Source: an uncultured Desulfuromusa sp. (GTDB taxonomy: Bacteria; Desulfobacterota; Desulfuromonadia; Desulfuromonadales; Geopsychrobacteraceae). Taken from it: 64,000 nt of DNA. A program made the translations under genes and the position numbers. Below, piece by piece: positions 49,541 to 58,742 of the stretch. The stretch lies in contig NZ_OY776574.1 of NCBI RefSeq assembly GCF_963675815.1, forward strand, positions 1,420,001 through 1,484,000, read 5' to 3'. The number at the start of each line of letters is the position of its first letter. The stretch's first letter is position 1. A model generated the notes under the pieces. That model did not search any database and was not told the origin of the DNA. It saw only the letters and a list, made by a program, of their open reading frames with translations.

Positions 49541-50434
49541 ATGAAAGTTTTTATAACTGGTGGAAGCGGTTTTGTCGGTCGCACCATGATTCGACAATTA
49601 TTGAATGATGGTCATTCTGTATGCGCCTTGGTAAGAACCGAGGGAGCTCTTGCCGATTTTGATGGAGTCGAAGAGGTTGTCGGTGATACCACGCGATCTG
49701 AGACGTTGCAGGAACAATTGTCCGGTTGTGATGCTGTTATTCACCTCGTTGGAATTATTCGAGAAATTCCAAGTCAAAGGGTGACCTTTGAGAAATTACA
49801 TGTCGAATCAACAGAAAATATTCTCCAGGCAGCGGTAAAACAGGGAGTGAAACGTTTTCTGCAGATGAGTGCCAATGGCACCCGAAGTGATGCGATTACC
49901 CGATATCACCAAACAAAATGGGAAGCAGAAGAAATGGTGCGCCGGACCAGCCTTGACTGGACCATTTTTCGTCCTTCTCTGATTTATGGTCCTGGCGATC
50001 AGTTTATTAATATGCTGGCACAGTTGATAAAAACTCTGCCGGTTGTTCCAGTTATGGGAGACGGGAGATATCAACTACAGCCGGTTCATGTCACAGATGT
50101 CGCTGCCGGGTTTGTCCAGGCCCTGGAGAAACAAGAGACCATAGGAAAAACGTACCAATGCTGTGGGTCTCAGGTTTTCAGCTACGATCAGCTTCTCGAT
50201 GCCGTAGCTCAGGGATTGGGGCGGGGTTCTGGGGTACGGAAAATTCATCAACCCCTCTGGCTGATGAAACCAGTGGTTGCAGCAATGCAATCAATACCTC
50301 AATTTCCCATGACCAGTGATCAGCTGCAGATGCTTTTAGAAGGGAATATCTGTTCGGATTCTTGTTGGCAAGATGACCTTTGTTTGGAAATACATGACTT
50401 TCCCAGTAGCATCAGGGCTTATCTGCAAAAGTGA
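49541..50434 (+). CDS. NAD(P)-binding epimerase-like protein (NDUFA9-like SDR)
   Basis: A 297-residue Rossmann protein. FITGGSGFVGRTM binds the nucleotide, GCDAVIHLVGIIRE is the second strand, and RYHQTKWEAE carries a YxxxK pair. The RPSLIYGPGDQF segment places it in the atypical SDR group near NDUFA9 and sugar epimerases. Substrate unknown. GAGGAAA precedes the ATG. Confidence 0.8.
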   Translation: MKVFITGGSGFVGRTMIRQLLNDGHSVCALVRTEGALADFDGVEEVVGDTTRSETLQEQLSGCDAVIHLVGIIREIPSQRVTFEKLHVESTENILQAAVKQGVKRFLQMSANGTRSDAITRYHQTKWEAEEMVRRTSLDWTIFRPSLIYGPGDQFINMLAQLIKTLPVVPVMGDGRYQLQPVHVTDVAAGFVQALEKQETIGKTYQCCGSQVFSYDQLLDAVAQGLGRGSGVRKIHQPLWLMKPVVAAMQSIPQFPMTSDQLQMLLEGNICSDSCWQDDLCLEIHDFPSSIRAYLQK

Positions 50435-50457
50435 AAACAGCAGGCGAGGTGTTTTCA
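50432..50457. terminator. Short hairpin between convergent genes
   Basis: TGAAAACA and TGTTTTCA form an eight-base stem that spans the stop codons of the two converging genes. It lacks a proper T-run, so its terminator role is uncertain. Confidence 0.35.
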
Positions 50458-51168
50458 GTAAGCGTCGATATTCTGATTGACCAAGGGACTGCTAACCGCT
50501 TCTCCCTGAGAGCGAGCCATATTTTCCAATAATACTTTTCCACCGATAGCCGCTGTTTTTTTAATCAAATTTTCAGCGGCCTTGCCGTCATGATTGCGGA
50601 ATGCGTCGAGGAGTTTATCATGTTCTGCAACAGAAATGGCCATTCGGCCATCGACTGAAAGAGATGCCATTCGCAATCGGGTGAATTTTTGACCCAGCTG
50701 GTTAATTAACTCATATAGCTTACTGTTGTTTGCAGATTTTAAAAATGTATCGTGAAATTCATGGTGGATCTTATAGAATGATTTCACGTCTCCTTCAGTG
50801 GCCAGTTGTTTGAGCCGCTCGTTGATTGCTACTAATTTTGCCAGCTCTTTTTCCGTTAAGTTTTCAGCAGCCAGCTCTGCAGCATACCCTTCAAGAATAC
50901 TTTTAACCGCATAATATTCCTGAATATCCTGCTCTGACAGCGCGGCAACAACAGCACCTTTGCGCGGGACTACGGTCAGATAGCCTTCGGATTCCAATTG
51001 CCGAAAGGCTTCGCGGATTGGTGTTCGACTGATTCCAAACCGTTCAGCCAGTTCGGGTTCAGCAACTTTTTCACCGGGCTTAAGGTCCCCCTTAAGGATC
51101 GCGTCACGAATGGTTTCAAGAATTTTTTCACGTAAAGTCTGATGACGTTCAATCTGTTTGGTTTTCAA
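50455..51168 (-). CDS. GntR-family regulator (FCD/FadR subfamily)
   Basis: A 237-residue regulator. Winged helix: ELAERFGISRTPIREAFRQL then EGYLTVVPRKGAVV; the rest is the all-helical FCD sensor domain with the metal-ligand-like pattern YKIHHEFHDTFL and a late histidine. Such regulators answer to small organic acids. The TTG start is chosen because GGGAGG lies six bases upstream. A palindromic operator overlaps its own promoter. Confidence 0.85.
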   Translation of the reverse strand: MKTKQIERHQTLREKILETIRDAILKGDLKPGEKVAEPELAERFGISRTPIREAFRQLESEGYLTVVPRKGAVVAALSEQDIQEYYAVKSILEGYAAELAAENLTEKELAKLVAINERLKQLATEGDVKSFYKIHHEFHDTFLKSANNSKLYELINQLGQKFTRLRMASLSVDGRMAISVAEHDKLLDAFRNHDGKAAENLIKKTAAIGGKVLLENMARSQGEAVSSPLVNQNIDAY

Positions 51169-51197
51169 GGCGAACCTCCCAACGTAGAATAATATGG

Positions 51198-51225
51198 ATT
51201 GTATACTGTATACAATTGTTGTCAA
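51198..51225 (-). promoter_or_regulatory. Promoter and palindromic operator of the GntR gene
   Basis: On the minus strand TTGACA and TACAAT are 16 bases apart. ATTGTATAC-T-GTATACAAT (51198-51216), a perfect 9+1+9 palindrome, covers the -10 and spacer. This is a textbook place for autorepression by a FadR-type dimer. Confidence 0.75.
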
Positions 51226-51323
51226 TCTTTATTTCACAACTAAAATAGTGTAGATTCTTTGGTAGCTTTCTTGTTTTTTCCGTGCGAGGCAGCTATCATC
51301 AACGATCTGTGGCAGGAGTCGGT

Positions 51324-52328
51324 GTGGATCCGGTAAAAAAAATTAAATTTTCTCTGGTTTCATTAGTCATTCTTATCAGTGGTGGGACTTTCGGATATGC
51401 CACGATAGAAGACTGGAGTTTTTTTGAAGCCCTCTATATGACCATCATTACCTTGGCGACGGTCGGATATAGTGAGGTTCATACCCTTTCACACAGCGGC
51501 CAAATTTTTACAATTTTCCTGATTGTCTTTGGAGTTGGCACCATCGCCTATACCATTGGCTCCTTGATCCAATTTATGGTTGAAGGTCAGCTGTACCAAC
51601 TATTGGGGAGAAAAAAAGTGCAAAAACAGATTAGTCGCCTGCATGGGCACTACATTGTCTGTGGCTATGGTCGCATTGGTCGTCTGATCAGCAGGGAGTT
51701 CGCGTCAAAACCTCTGCCTTTTATTGTTGTAGAGAATGATCCTCTTCGTTGCCAGTGTCTGGCAGAAGATGGATACCTGTTTATTGAAGGAGATGCGACT
51801 CAGGATGAAATTCTTGAGCGGGCAGGGATTCACCAGGCTAAAGGGTTGGTGACTGCTGTGACCTCTGATGCTGCTAACGTATTTATTATTCTCACAGCAC
51901 GAGGCATGAATCCTCAGCTTTTTATCATGGCACGTGCCAGTGAAGAGGGTGCAGAAATCAAACTGAAGCGTGCTGGAGCTAATAAGGTGGTTTCTCCGTA
52001 CACAATTGGTGCTTCGCGCATGGCACAGGCAATTTTACGCCCGTCAGTTGTTGATTTAATTGATATTGCAACAGGGGGAAAAAATATTGAGTTACAAATG
52101 GAGGAGATTCCAGTTGTTCCCGAGTCTCATCTTGTCGGCAAAGCCTTAAGCCAATCTGGTCTGCGGAAGGAATTGAAACTGATTATTATTGGTATTAAAG
52201 ATGCTGAGAAGATGATTTTTAATCCTGAAGCCAGCACAATTATCGAGGCAGGTCATATTTTAATAGCACTTGGAGAGTTGCCCGATATCAAGAAGTTGGA
52301 ACTTATTGCAGCGAATAAGCACTTATGA
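51324..52328 (+). CDS. Potassium channel with TrkA-N (RCK) domain
   Basis: A 334-residue protein with two membrane helices around the pore loop TLATVGYSEV, then a cytoplasmic RCK domain (YIVCGYGRIGRLISREF, FIVVENDP, IEGDATQDEIL) and a TrkA-C part. Four subunits form a K+ channel gated by nucleotides or ions. The GTG at 51324 has AGGAG six bases before it; the frame is open to 51282. It overlaps the next gene by four bases. Confidence 0.9.
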   Translation: MDPVKKIKFSLVSLVILISGGTFGYATIEDWSFFEALYMTIITLATVGYSEVHTLSHSGQIFTIFLIVFGVGTIAYTIGSLIQFMVEGQLYQLLGRKKVQKQISRLHGHYIVCGYGRIGRLISREFASKPLPFIVVENDPLRCQCLAEDGYLFIEGDATQDEILERAGIHQAKGLVTAVTSDAANVFIILTARGMNPQLFIMARASEEGAEIKLKRAGANKVVSPYTIGASRMAQAILRPSVVDLIDIATGGKNIELQMEEIPVVPESHLVGKALSQSGLRKELKLIIIGIKDAEKMIFNPEASTIIEAGHILIALGELPDIKKLELIAANKHL

Positions 52329-53107
52329 TGACATCATCTTTATACGTCCATATTCCGGCCCATCTGTTGCCGGCCCGACTCCCTTTTCTGCTGAATCGCA
52401 GATTACAGCCGGAAGTTGCTTGTCAGGAGGTCGCTCTGGACAGGCTCGATTTTATCCATCTTGGGGGTTGTGCAGATCAACTTCAGGAGCATGGTTTGAG
52501 CACAACTTTGCATGCCCCTTTCAGCAATTTCAATCCTGGTAGCAGTAAAAGTAGAATCCGTAATCTTTCCATGAAAACAGCCGAGAAGTCGCTCCTGCTG
52601 GCGGAAAAACTTCATGCTCGGCGGATTGTTTTTCATCCCGGTCTGGCCTATGGGAATGATGAGAAAAAGCTCAACGTTTGGCTTGAGAATAATCTGACTT
52701 TCTGGCCTGAACTTCTCAGGCATGCTGTTGAGATCAACTGTACCATTTGCATTGAAAATATTTATGCGACCTCTCCCGATATTTTTATTCGGCTGATCTC
52801 TCTTTTGGATTCTACCCATTTCGGACATGTATTTGATATCGGCCACTGGAATATTTTTGGCGAGGTGCCATTACTTGATTGGTTGGATAAGGCTGCGCCC
52901 TATTTGAAACACATGCATCTGCATGATAACCATGGTGAAAGAGATGAACATCTTGCTGTGGGTCAGGGTGGGGTTCCCTTTTCAATCCTTTTTGAATGGC
53001 TGAAAACAGCAGAGGCCCCTCCAACTATGACTTTGGAAAATCATAGCTTGCCCGATATGGAGTTGTCTTTAAAAGTTCTTCAGAAGCACTTTCTTGAAAT
53101 TACTTAA
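52325..53107 (+). CDS. Sugar phosphate isomerase/epimerase-like TIM barrel
   Basis: A 260-residue xylose-isomerase-like barrel: HAPFSNFNPGSSKSRIRNL, RRIVFHPGLAYG, CIENIYATSPDIF, HVFDIGHWNIFG, MHLHDNHGERDEH with metal-binding E, D, H residues. The exact substrate is unknown; endonuclease IV shares the fold. It is co-transcribed with the channel gene. Confidence 0.78.
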   Translation: MMTSSLYVHIPAHLLPARLPFLLNRRLQPEVACQEVALDRLDFIHLGGCADQLQEHGLSTTLHAPFSNFNPGSSKSRIRNLSMKTAEKSLLLAEKLHARRIVFHPGLAYGNDEKKLNVWLENNLTFWPELLRHAVEINCTICIENIYATSPDIFIRLISLLDSTHFGHVFDIGHWNIFGEVPLLDWLDKAAPYLKHMHLHDNHGERDEHLAVGQGGVPFSILFEWLKTAEAPPTMTLENHSLPDMELSLKVLQKHFLEIT

Positions 53108-53117
53108 AATCTGAACG

Positions 53118-53143
53118 AAGCTGATACAGTCAGCTTTATTTTT
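53118..53143 (+). terminator. Terminator after the TIM-barrel gene
   Basis: AAGCTGA and TCAGCTT form a seven-base stem with a five-base loop, followed by TATTTTT. It lies at the convergent end of the panE-like gene. Confidence 0.7.
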
Positions 53144-54047
53144 CTCCACTGTCAAGAAGCGTCCACAACATTTTTACTTGTGGCATGCTGATATTGGCCG
53201 CTTCTGCCTGTTGCAGCGGGATGGCATAGATGGCTTCCAGTTCCAATGCTCGACCCTCTGCCCGATCAATCATCATGCTGGGGCGGTAGTGATCCATGTT
53301 TTCGGTAAAAGAGATCAGTCCTTGACTGTATTTCTGGGCATCAATAGGTTCTTTCAGGCTCTGGGCATTTGCGCCGGAAATCACTTCAAGCATCAAATTT
53401 TTAACCAGTTCCTTGCTCGGAGAATGGTTGAGAATTTCCGTCACGTCTTTCCCCAACAGTGCGGAGAGACCGTTAAAGGGGATATTCCAAACCAGCTTTT
53501 CCCAACGTGCCCGGCGAAGATCGTTAACGGCGCTGCAAGGAACTTCCGCAGTTTGAAACATTTTTGCAAGGTTGCTACTACGGGAGCTGAGCCCTCCGCT
53601 AAATTCACCCAGCAGTATTTTTCCTTCTCCCAGATGGTGAACGGTTCCCGGTTCTTCCCGGTTGCTGCATAAAAATGCAACGCCACCAAGGATGCGTTCA
53701 GCGCCGAAAGCTGCAGAGAGCAGCTCCTCATTTCCGAGGCCGTTTTGCAGGGTTAAAATGGCGGTGTCTGTTCCCAGCAGTGGGCGAACGAGTTCCAGCA
53801 GATGCTGGTTGGAAATCGTTTTCAGTCCGACAATGACCAGGTCAACCGGTCCGATCTCTTGCGGGGATAGATATGCCGCAACTTTGGGAAGGTGGAAGTC
53901 ACCGTTACAGGAATAGACATGGAGTCCGTTTTTTTGAATAGCCTGATAGTCTCGACGGAGTAAGAAGTGAATGTCTTGCCCGCTCCGTTGCAGCATGGCT
54001 CCATAATAGAGCCCAAGGGCTCCTGAACCAACGATCCCAATGCGCAT
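53136..54047 (-). CDS. panE: 2-dehydropantoate 2-reductase (ketopantoate reductase)
   Basis: A 303-residue protein: GIVGSGALGLYYGAML NADPH loop, VIVGLKTI, TLQNGLGNEE, RWEKLVWNIPFNGLSALLG with the family Lys/Asn, and a C-terminal helical domain with PSMMIDRAEGRALELEA. It makes pantoate for coenzyme A. Related ApbA-type enzymes may act on other ketoacids. Confidence 0.88.
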   Translation of the reverse strand: MRIGIVGSGALGLYYGAMLQRSGQDIHFLLRRDYQAIQKNGLHVYSCNGDFHLPKVAAYLSPQEIGPVDLVIVGLKTISNQHLLELVRPLLGTDTAILTLQNGLGNEELLSAAFGAERILGGVAFLCSNREEPGTVHHLGEGKILLGEFSGGLSSRSSNLAKMFQTAEVPCSAVNDLRRARWEKLVWNIPFNGLSALLGKDVTEILNHSPSKELVKNLMLEVISGANAQSLKEPIDAQKYSQGLISFTENMDHYRPSMMIDRAEGRALELEAIYAIPLQQAEAANISMPQVKMLWTLLDSGEK

Positions 54048-54065
54048 TATATCCGTTCTCCTGAG

Positions 54066-54932
54066 TTAGAAATTAAAAAGTGCCTGGACCTGGGGGCGCC
54101 CTTGTTGCCATCCAAAAGAGATATCAAAATTTTCCTGGAGCTGTTTGAGAAAATGACCTTGTTGGCGACGATTGTATTTGTGAGCATTGTTCATGGCATT
54201 ATAGATATTGCCACCATACCAGCCAATTTCAAAAAGAGACAGGATTCCTGCTGTCGCGTAATTTTCATTCTCCCATGATTCCAGAGCAGCGTAAATAAAA
54301 GCGGCATTAAGGGTAAAGGCAATCCCTGCTTGAAGGGGCCGCTCAGTGTAGAGCTGTCCTGCACCAGGAAGAAGGGCCGAAAGACTCCCGGCCAGTTGCG
54401 GTGATTTGCTTGCGAGCTGTTGGTATGAGTCCAGGGATAAAGACAGTTGCCGGCTCAGAGGGGATTGAAGTTCGGAGAAGGTAGCGCGAGCTTGATCCGG
54501 CTTGTCTTGCTGTAGTTGGCTCAAGCCCAATCTGTATCGGGATAAATCGGTTTCTTCAGCAGGAAGGGAGTCTGGCAGCTTTTGGTATCGCACTTCTGCT
54601 GCTGCAAAATCACCCCTGTCATAGGCAGCGTCAGCGTAAAGTTGCCGGGCTGTTTCTGCCTCAGAACTATCAGGGTAAAGAGACCAGACTTTTTCCAGAG
54701 CCGAGTCTGCCTGTTGCCAGCGTTCTCCGGCCAGAAGGCATTTGCCGATGGCAAGCTGGGCATAAGCAGCATGGGGGTCATCAGGGGAATAGTGCAGAAA
54801 GCGCTTATATTCCGTAATGGCGCGATAGTAGTCCTCTTCGGCAGCAAGGCTGTCGGCAAAAGAGAGAGTATCGGACACAGCATAAGCTTTTGGCGCAAAA
54901 ACCAGCAGGAGCAGGAGCAGCAATATTGGCAT
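54066..54932 (-). CDS. Secreted TPR protein with C-terminal membrane segment
   Basis: A 288-residue protein. Signal peptide (MPILLLLLLLVFAPKAYAVS), TPR-like helices with DDPHAAYAQLAIGKCLLAGE and YDRGDFAAAEVRYQ, then LSALLPGAGQLYTERPLQAG, a motif of small membrane domains often fused to TPRs. It likely sits in the envelope. Function unknown. Confidence 0.72.
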   Translation of the reverse strand: MPILLLLLLLVFAPKAYAVSDTLSFADSLAAEEDYYRAITEYKRFLHYSPDDPHAAYAQLAIGKCLLAGERWQQADSALEKVWSLYPDSSEAETARQLYADAAYDRGDFAAAEVRYQKLPDSLPAEETDLSRYRLGLSQLQQDKPDQARATFSELQSPLSRQLSLSLDSYQQLASKSPQLAGSLSALLPGAGQLYTERPLQAGIAFTLNAAFIYAALESWENENYATAGILSLFEIGWYGGNIYNAMNNAHKYNRRQQGHFLKQLQENFDISFGWQQGRPQVQALFNF

Positions 54933-55148
54933 AGTTGAACGATCTTGGTTATAGGGAAAATTACGAAGAAAAAAGATGGATTAAGACACTAACACAATAA
55001 CTTAAGCGGACTCTATAGAAAACCCGGTTGCCGGTAGAGATGTGGAATGGTTTTCCCCTTTTGATTCAAGGAGTTAACTTTAAATTATAACTTTGACGGA
55101 TTAAGTCATTTGTGTTACTATTACTGATCTAGCCAAAGGAGTTTAATC

Positions 55149-55628
55149 GTGTTTAAAATCGGGGATATGGCAGTTTATCCAACTCAGGGAGTTGGGGTTG
55201 TTGAGGACATTGAAGTTCGTGAGTATTCTGGGCACAGTCAAAAGTTTTATATTCTGAGAATTGTCGACAGCGACATGAAAATTATGATTCCAGTTGGGAA
55301 CGTTGGCAACGTTGGTATGCGTCGCTTGATTGATCAACAAAGAATTACCGGAGTTTTTGATGCTTTAGCGGAACCAGCCAATGGTGGCAAGGTTGCGTCA
55401 TGGAGTCGTCGACAACGAGAGTACAATGATAAATTAAAAACAGGTGATTTGCTGGAAGTTGCTCATGTTTTGCGTGACCTATATCAGATTGGTTCAGGGA
55501 AAGAGCTTTCGTACGGTGAAAAAAAAGTGCTGGAGCAGGCGCGCAAGTTATTAGTGACGGAAGTGGCTCTTGCTGAGGGAGCTAAAGAGGCTCAGGTTGT
55601 TCAGCGGTTAGAGAATATTTTCCACTAA
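55149..55628 (+). CDS. carD: CarD-family transcription factor
   Basis: A 159-residue regulator. FKIGDMAVYPTQGVGVVEDI is the RNA-polymerase-binding Tudor-like domain; the helical C-terminus (AHVLRDLYQIGSGKELSYGE then EARKLLVTEVALAEG-like) binds promoter DNA. It stabilises open complexes. The GTG start has AAAGGAG seven bases upstream. Confidence 0.9.
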   Translation: MFKIGDMAVYPTQGVGVVEDIEVREYSGHSQKFYILRIVDSDMKIMIPVGNVGNVGMRRLIDQQRITGVFDALAEPANGGKVASWSRRQREYNDKLKTGDLLEVAHVLRDLYQIGSGKELSYGEKKVLEQARKLLVTEVALAEGAKEAQVVQRLENIFH

Positions 55629-55656
55629 ATTCTTTTTTTGATATTGCAGTATTTGA

Positions 55657-55688
55657 GACCGGGCACATATGATGTGCCTGGTCTTTTT
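55657..55688 (+). terminator. Terminator after carD
   Basis: GACCGGGCACAT and ATGTGCCTGGTC form a stem with a G-U around a three-base loop, then TTTTT. It uncouples carD from ispD at least in part. Confidence 0.85.
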
Positions 55689-55755
55689 GTTTGTAACAGG
55701 TCCCCTTATCATGTTTTGCTACCAGGTCGCCTCTGGTTATGGTTAAAGGAAAACT

Positions 55756-56457
55756 ATGAAAGCAACAGTCCTTATTCCGGCAGCAGGGACAGGCCGCCGG
55801 ATGGGAGGCTCGGTCAACAAGCAGTATCTGGAACTTGCCGGCAAACCCATTCTGGCCCATACTCTGACTCTGTTTGAGAATCATCCTCAAGTTGAAAATA
55901 TCTATGTCATTGTTCCGATCGACGATATTGCCTACTGTCAAAAAAATATTATTGATCGTTTTAAATTCAACAAAGTTCAGCGGATTATTGCCGGCGGGGT
56001 CGAGCGTCAGGACTCAGTCAGAAACGGTTTGAATGCAATAACTGAGGATGGCTTCAATCAGCAGTGCAGACCCATTTTGATTCACGATGGAGCACGTCCT
56101 TTGTTTGATTGCAAACGCCTGTCGGCCTTGATTGAGGCTGTTGAAGAATCGGGAGCCTGCACGGTTGGAGTTCCGGTCAAAGATACAATCAAGGATGTTG
56201 AAAATAAGACCATTACCGGCTCTCCGGATCGAAGTCGGCTGTGGCAAGCTCAAACCCCGCAGGGATTTCAGTATCACCTCATCAGGGAGGCTTTTGATCG
56301 AGCTGACGCTGATGGCTTTGTGGCAACGGATGATGCGTCATTAGTGGAAAGGCTGGGTCATCCAGTGCAAATGCTGGAAGGTGATTATCGAAATATTAAG
56401 GTGACAACTCCTGAAGATATTCTGGTTGCTGTTGCCCTGTTAGGAGGTCGGACATGA
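55756..56457 (+). CDS. ispD: 2-C-methyl-D-erythritol 4-phosphate cytidylyltransferase
   Basis: A 233-residue IspD: PAAGTGRRMG nucleotide loop, VERQDSVRNGL, HDGARP, VPVKDTIK and QTPQGF. It makes CDP-methylerythritol in the MEP isoprenoid pathway. It overlaps ispF by four bases. Confidence 0.94.
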   Translation: MKATVLIPAAGTGRRMGGSVNKQYLELAGKPILAHTLTLFENHPQVENIYVIVPIDDIAYCQKNIIDRFKFNKVQRIIAGGVERQDSVRNGLNAITEDGFNQQCRPILIHDGARPLFDCKRLSALIEAVEESGACTVGVPVKDTIKDVENKTITGSPDRSRLWQAQTPQGFQYHLIREAFDRADADGFVATDDASLVERLGHPVQMLEGDYRNIKVTTPEDILVAVALLGGRT

Positions 56458-56969
56458 TCCGGATAGGTCACGGATACGATGTTCACCGTTTAGTTAGGGA
56501 TCGCCGTTTAATTATTGGTGGAGTTGAAATTGACTATGAATTTGGCTTGCTGGGCCATTCAGATGCTGATGTTTTGCTGCACGCCATCTGTGATGCTATT
56601 CTTGGGGCTCTGGGTCTAGGGGATCTGGGGAAACATTTCCCGGACACCGATTCTGCTTTTGCGGGAGTTGATAGCCGGGAACTTCTTCGTGCTGTTATTG
56701 CCAAGATGGAAGCGGCTCATTATTGCCTCGGGAATCTGGACAGCACAGTCATTTGTCAAAAACCCAAATTGGCTCCTCATATTGCGAAAATGGTTGACCT
56801 GATTGCTTCCGACTGCAAGGTTGATCCTGGGCAGGTTAATATCAAGGCAACGACAACGGAACAGCTTGGCTTTCCTGGTCGAGGTGAAGGCATCGCGGCA
56901 CATGCGGTCATTCTATTACAACGTGATGAACAAAGGGTTGCTGCTAAAAGGGCCGCAATTATTTCATAG
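56454..56969 (+). CDS. ispF: 2-C-methyl-D-erythritol 2,4-cyclodiphosphate synthase
   Basis: A 171-residue IspF: RIGHGYDVHR zinc ligands, GHSDADVLLHAICDAILGAL, LGDLGKHFPDTD, and NIKATTTEQLGFPGRGEGIA. The trimer cyclises the MEP-pathway intermediate two steps after IspD. The C-terminal tail is about ten residues longer than usual. Confidence 0.95.
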   Translation: MIRIGHGYDVHRLVRDRRLIIGGVEIDYEFGLLGHSDADVLLHAICDAILGALGLGDLGKHFPDTDSAFAGVDSRELLRAVIAKMEAAHYCLGNLDSTVICQKPKLAPHIAKMVDLIASDCKVDPGQVNIKATTTEQLGFPGRGEGIAAHAVILLQRDEQRVAAKRAAIIS

Positions 56970-56980
56970 AGGTTATTTGT

Positions 56981-58645
56981 ATGAGTACATCTGAAACACC
57001 AGTCACATCAAATTTTATCCGCACAATTATTGCTGAAGACCTCAAAAACGGCAGGCGCGACCAGGTTATTACCCGGTTTCCTCCAGAGCCCAATGGTTAT
57101 CTTCATATTGGTCATGCAAAAAGTTTCAGTCTCAATTTCGGTCTGGCAGAAGATTTTTCCGGACGCTGTCATCTTCGCTTTGATGATACCAATCCGATTA
57201 AAGAGGAAGACGAGTATGTTGATGCTATTAAAGCTGATGTGCAGTGGCTTGGGTTCGATTGGGGTGAACATCTTCACTTTGCCTCCGATTACTTTGATCA
57301 GCTTTATCTCTGGGCTGTACAGCTGATTAAAGCTGGAAAAGCTTATGTCGACAGTCAGACAGCTGAGGAAATGAGAGAGAATCGAGGCTCTTTGACTCAG
57401 CCGGGAGTCGATAGCCCATTTAGAAATCGCAGTGTGGCAGAAAATCTGGAATTGTTTGAAAAAATGAAGAAAGGTGATTTTTCTGACGGAACCCACATTT
57501 TAAGAGCAAAAATTGACATGAGTTCACCAAATATGAATCTGCGTGATCCTGCCATGTACCGGATTCTGCACGCTCATCATCACCGTACCGGGGATAAGTG
57601 GTGTATTTATCCCATGTATGATTTTGCTCATGGACAGGGGGACTCAATTGAGGGGGTCACCTATTCAATTTGTACTCTGGAATTTGAAGATCATCGCCCA
57701 CTGTATGACTGGTTCATAGAACAACTGGGGATTTTTGCACCGCAGCAAATTGAGTTTGCACGACTGAACCTCAGCTATACGGTGATGAGCAAACGGAAAT
57801 TATTGCAATTGGTGAATGAACAGTATGTCACCGGCTGGGATGACCCGCGTATGCCCACCCTCGTAGGGATGCGCCGACGTGGCTATCCCCCTAAAGCCAT
57901 CAGAACTTTTTGTGAGCGTATCGGGGTCGGCAAGGGAGCAAGCTGGATAGATTTGTCTGTTCTGGAAGATTGTGTGCGGGAACAGTTAAATGAGACGAGT
58001 TTTCGGCGCCAAGCTGTTCTTAAACCACTGAAAGTTACGATTTCTAACTATCCAGCCGATAAAATCGAAATGCTGGAAGCGCCGAATCATCCACAGCAAC
58101 CGGATCTGGGAACACGCACGTTGCCATTCAGTCGTGAATTGTATATTGATCAGGATGATTTTATGGAAGATCCACCTAAAAAGTTCTTCCGTCTAGGTCC
58201 AGGTCGGGAAGTTCGTTTGCGTAACGCTTACATTATTAAATGCGAAGAAGTTATCAAGGATAACAATGGTGACGTGGTTGAGTTACTCTGCAGCGCTGAT
58301 CTTGATACTTTAGGGAAAAATCCAGCAGACGGGCATAAAGTGAAGGGGATTATCCACTGGGTTTCAGCAGCACAGGCTCAAGAGGTCGATGTTCGTTTGT
58401 ACGATCGTCTTTTCAGTCAGGAAAATCCTGATAAAGCCGAAAACTATCTGCAGGCCCTCAATCCGGATTCGTTTCAAACGACAACAGCATTAGTTGAGCC
58501 GGAGTTATTATCGGCAGAACCAGGGACGACCTTTCAGTTTGAGCGGGTCGGATATTTCACTGTTGACAGTAAGGATTCTCAGCCGGGGAAGCCGGTTTTT
58601 AACCGTACCGTTACATTACGGGACACCTGGGCCAAGTTGAAATAA
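56981..58645 (+). CDS. glnS: Glutaminyl-tRNA synthetase
   Basis: A 554-residue class I synthetase: RFPPEPNGYLHIGHAK HIGH motif, RFDDTNP, and VMSKRKL as KMSKS. The anticodon-binding beta-barrels follow. It charges tRNA-Gln directly, so the host need not rely on GatCAB for it. Directly after ispF. Confidence 0.95.
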   Translation: MSTSETPVTSNFIRTIIAEDLKNGRRDQVITRFPPEPNGYLHIGHAKSFSLNFGLAEDFSGRCHLRFDDTNPIKEEDEYVDAIKADVQWLGFDWGEHLHFASDYFDQLYLWAVQLIKAGKAYVDSQTAEEMRENRGSLTQPGVDSPFRNRSVAENLELFEKMKKGDFSDGTHILRAKIDMSSPNMNLRDPAMYRILHAHHHRTGDKWCIYPMYDFAHGQGDSIEGVTYSICTLEFEDHRPLYDWFIEQLGIFAPQQIEFARLNLSYTVMSKRKLLQLVNEQYVTGWDDPRMPTLVGMRRRGYPPKAIRTFCERIGVGKGASWIDLSVLEDCVREQLNETSFRRQAVLKPLKVTISNYPADKIEMLEAPNHPQQPDLGTRTLPFSRELYIDQDDFMEDPPKKFFRLGPGREVRLRNAYIIKCEEVIKDNNGDVVELLCSADLDTLGKNPADGHKVKGIIHWVSAAQAQEVDVRLYDRLFSQENPDKAENYLQALNPDSFQTTTALVEPELLSAEPGTTFQFERVGYFTVDSKDSQPGKPVFNRTVTLRDTWAKLK

Positions 58646-58742
58646 ATCGTAGGGGCGGATCTTGTATTCGCCCTGCTATCACATAAGAATTGGCGAATGC
58701 AGGATTTGCCTTGACGTGCAAAACATGACGGAGACAGCATCG
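58646..58742. repeat. Intergenic repeat-like sequence before cysS
   Basis: TAGGGGCGGATCTTGTATTC-GCCC and, about 35 bases later, GGCGAATGCAGGATTTGCC look like two halves of a dispersed GGCGAAT.CA.GAT.CGCC element. Such elements are often multicopy in genomes. Only this copy is in the window. Confidence 0.35.
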
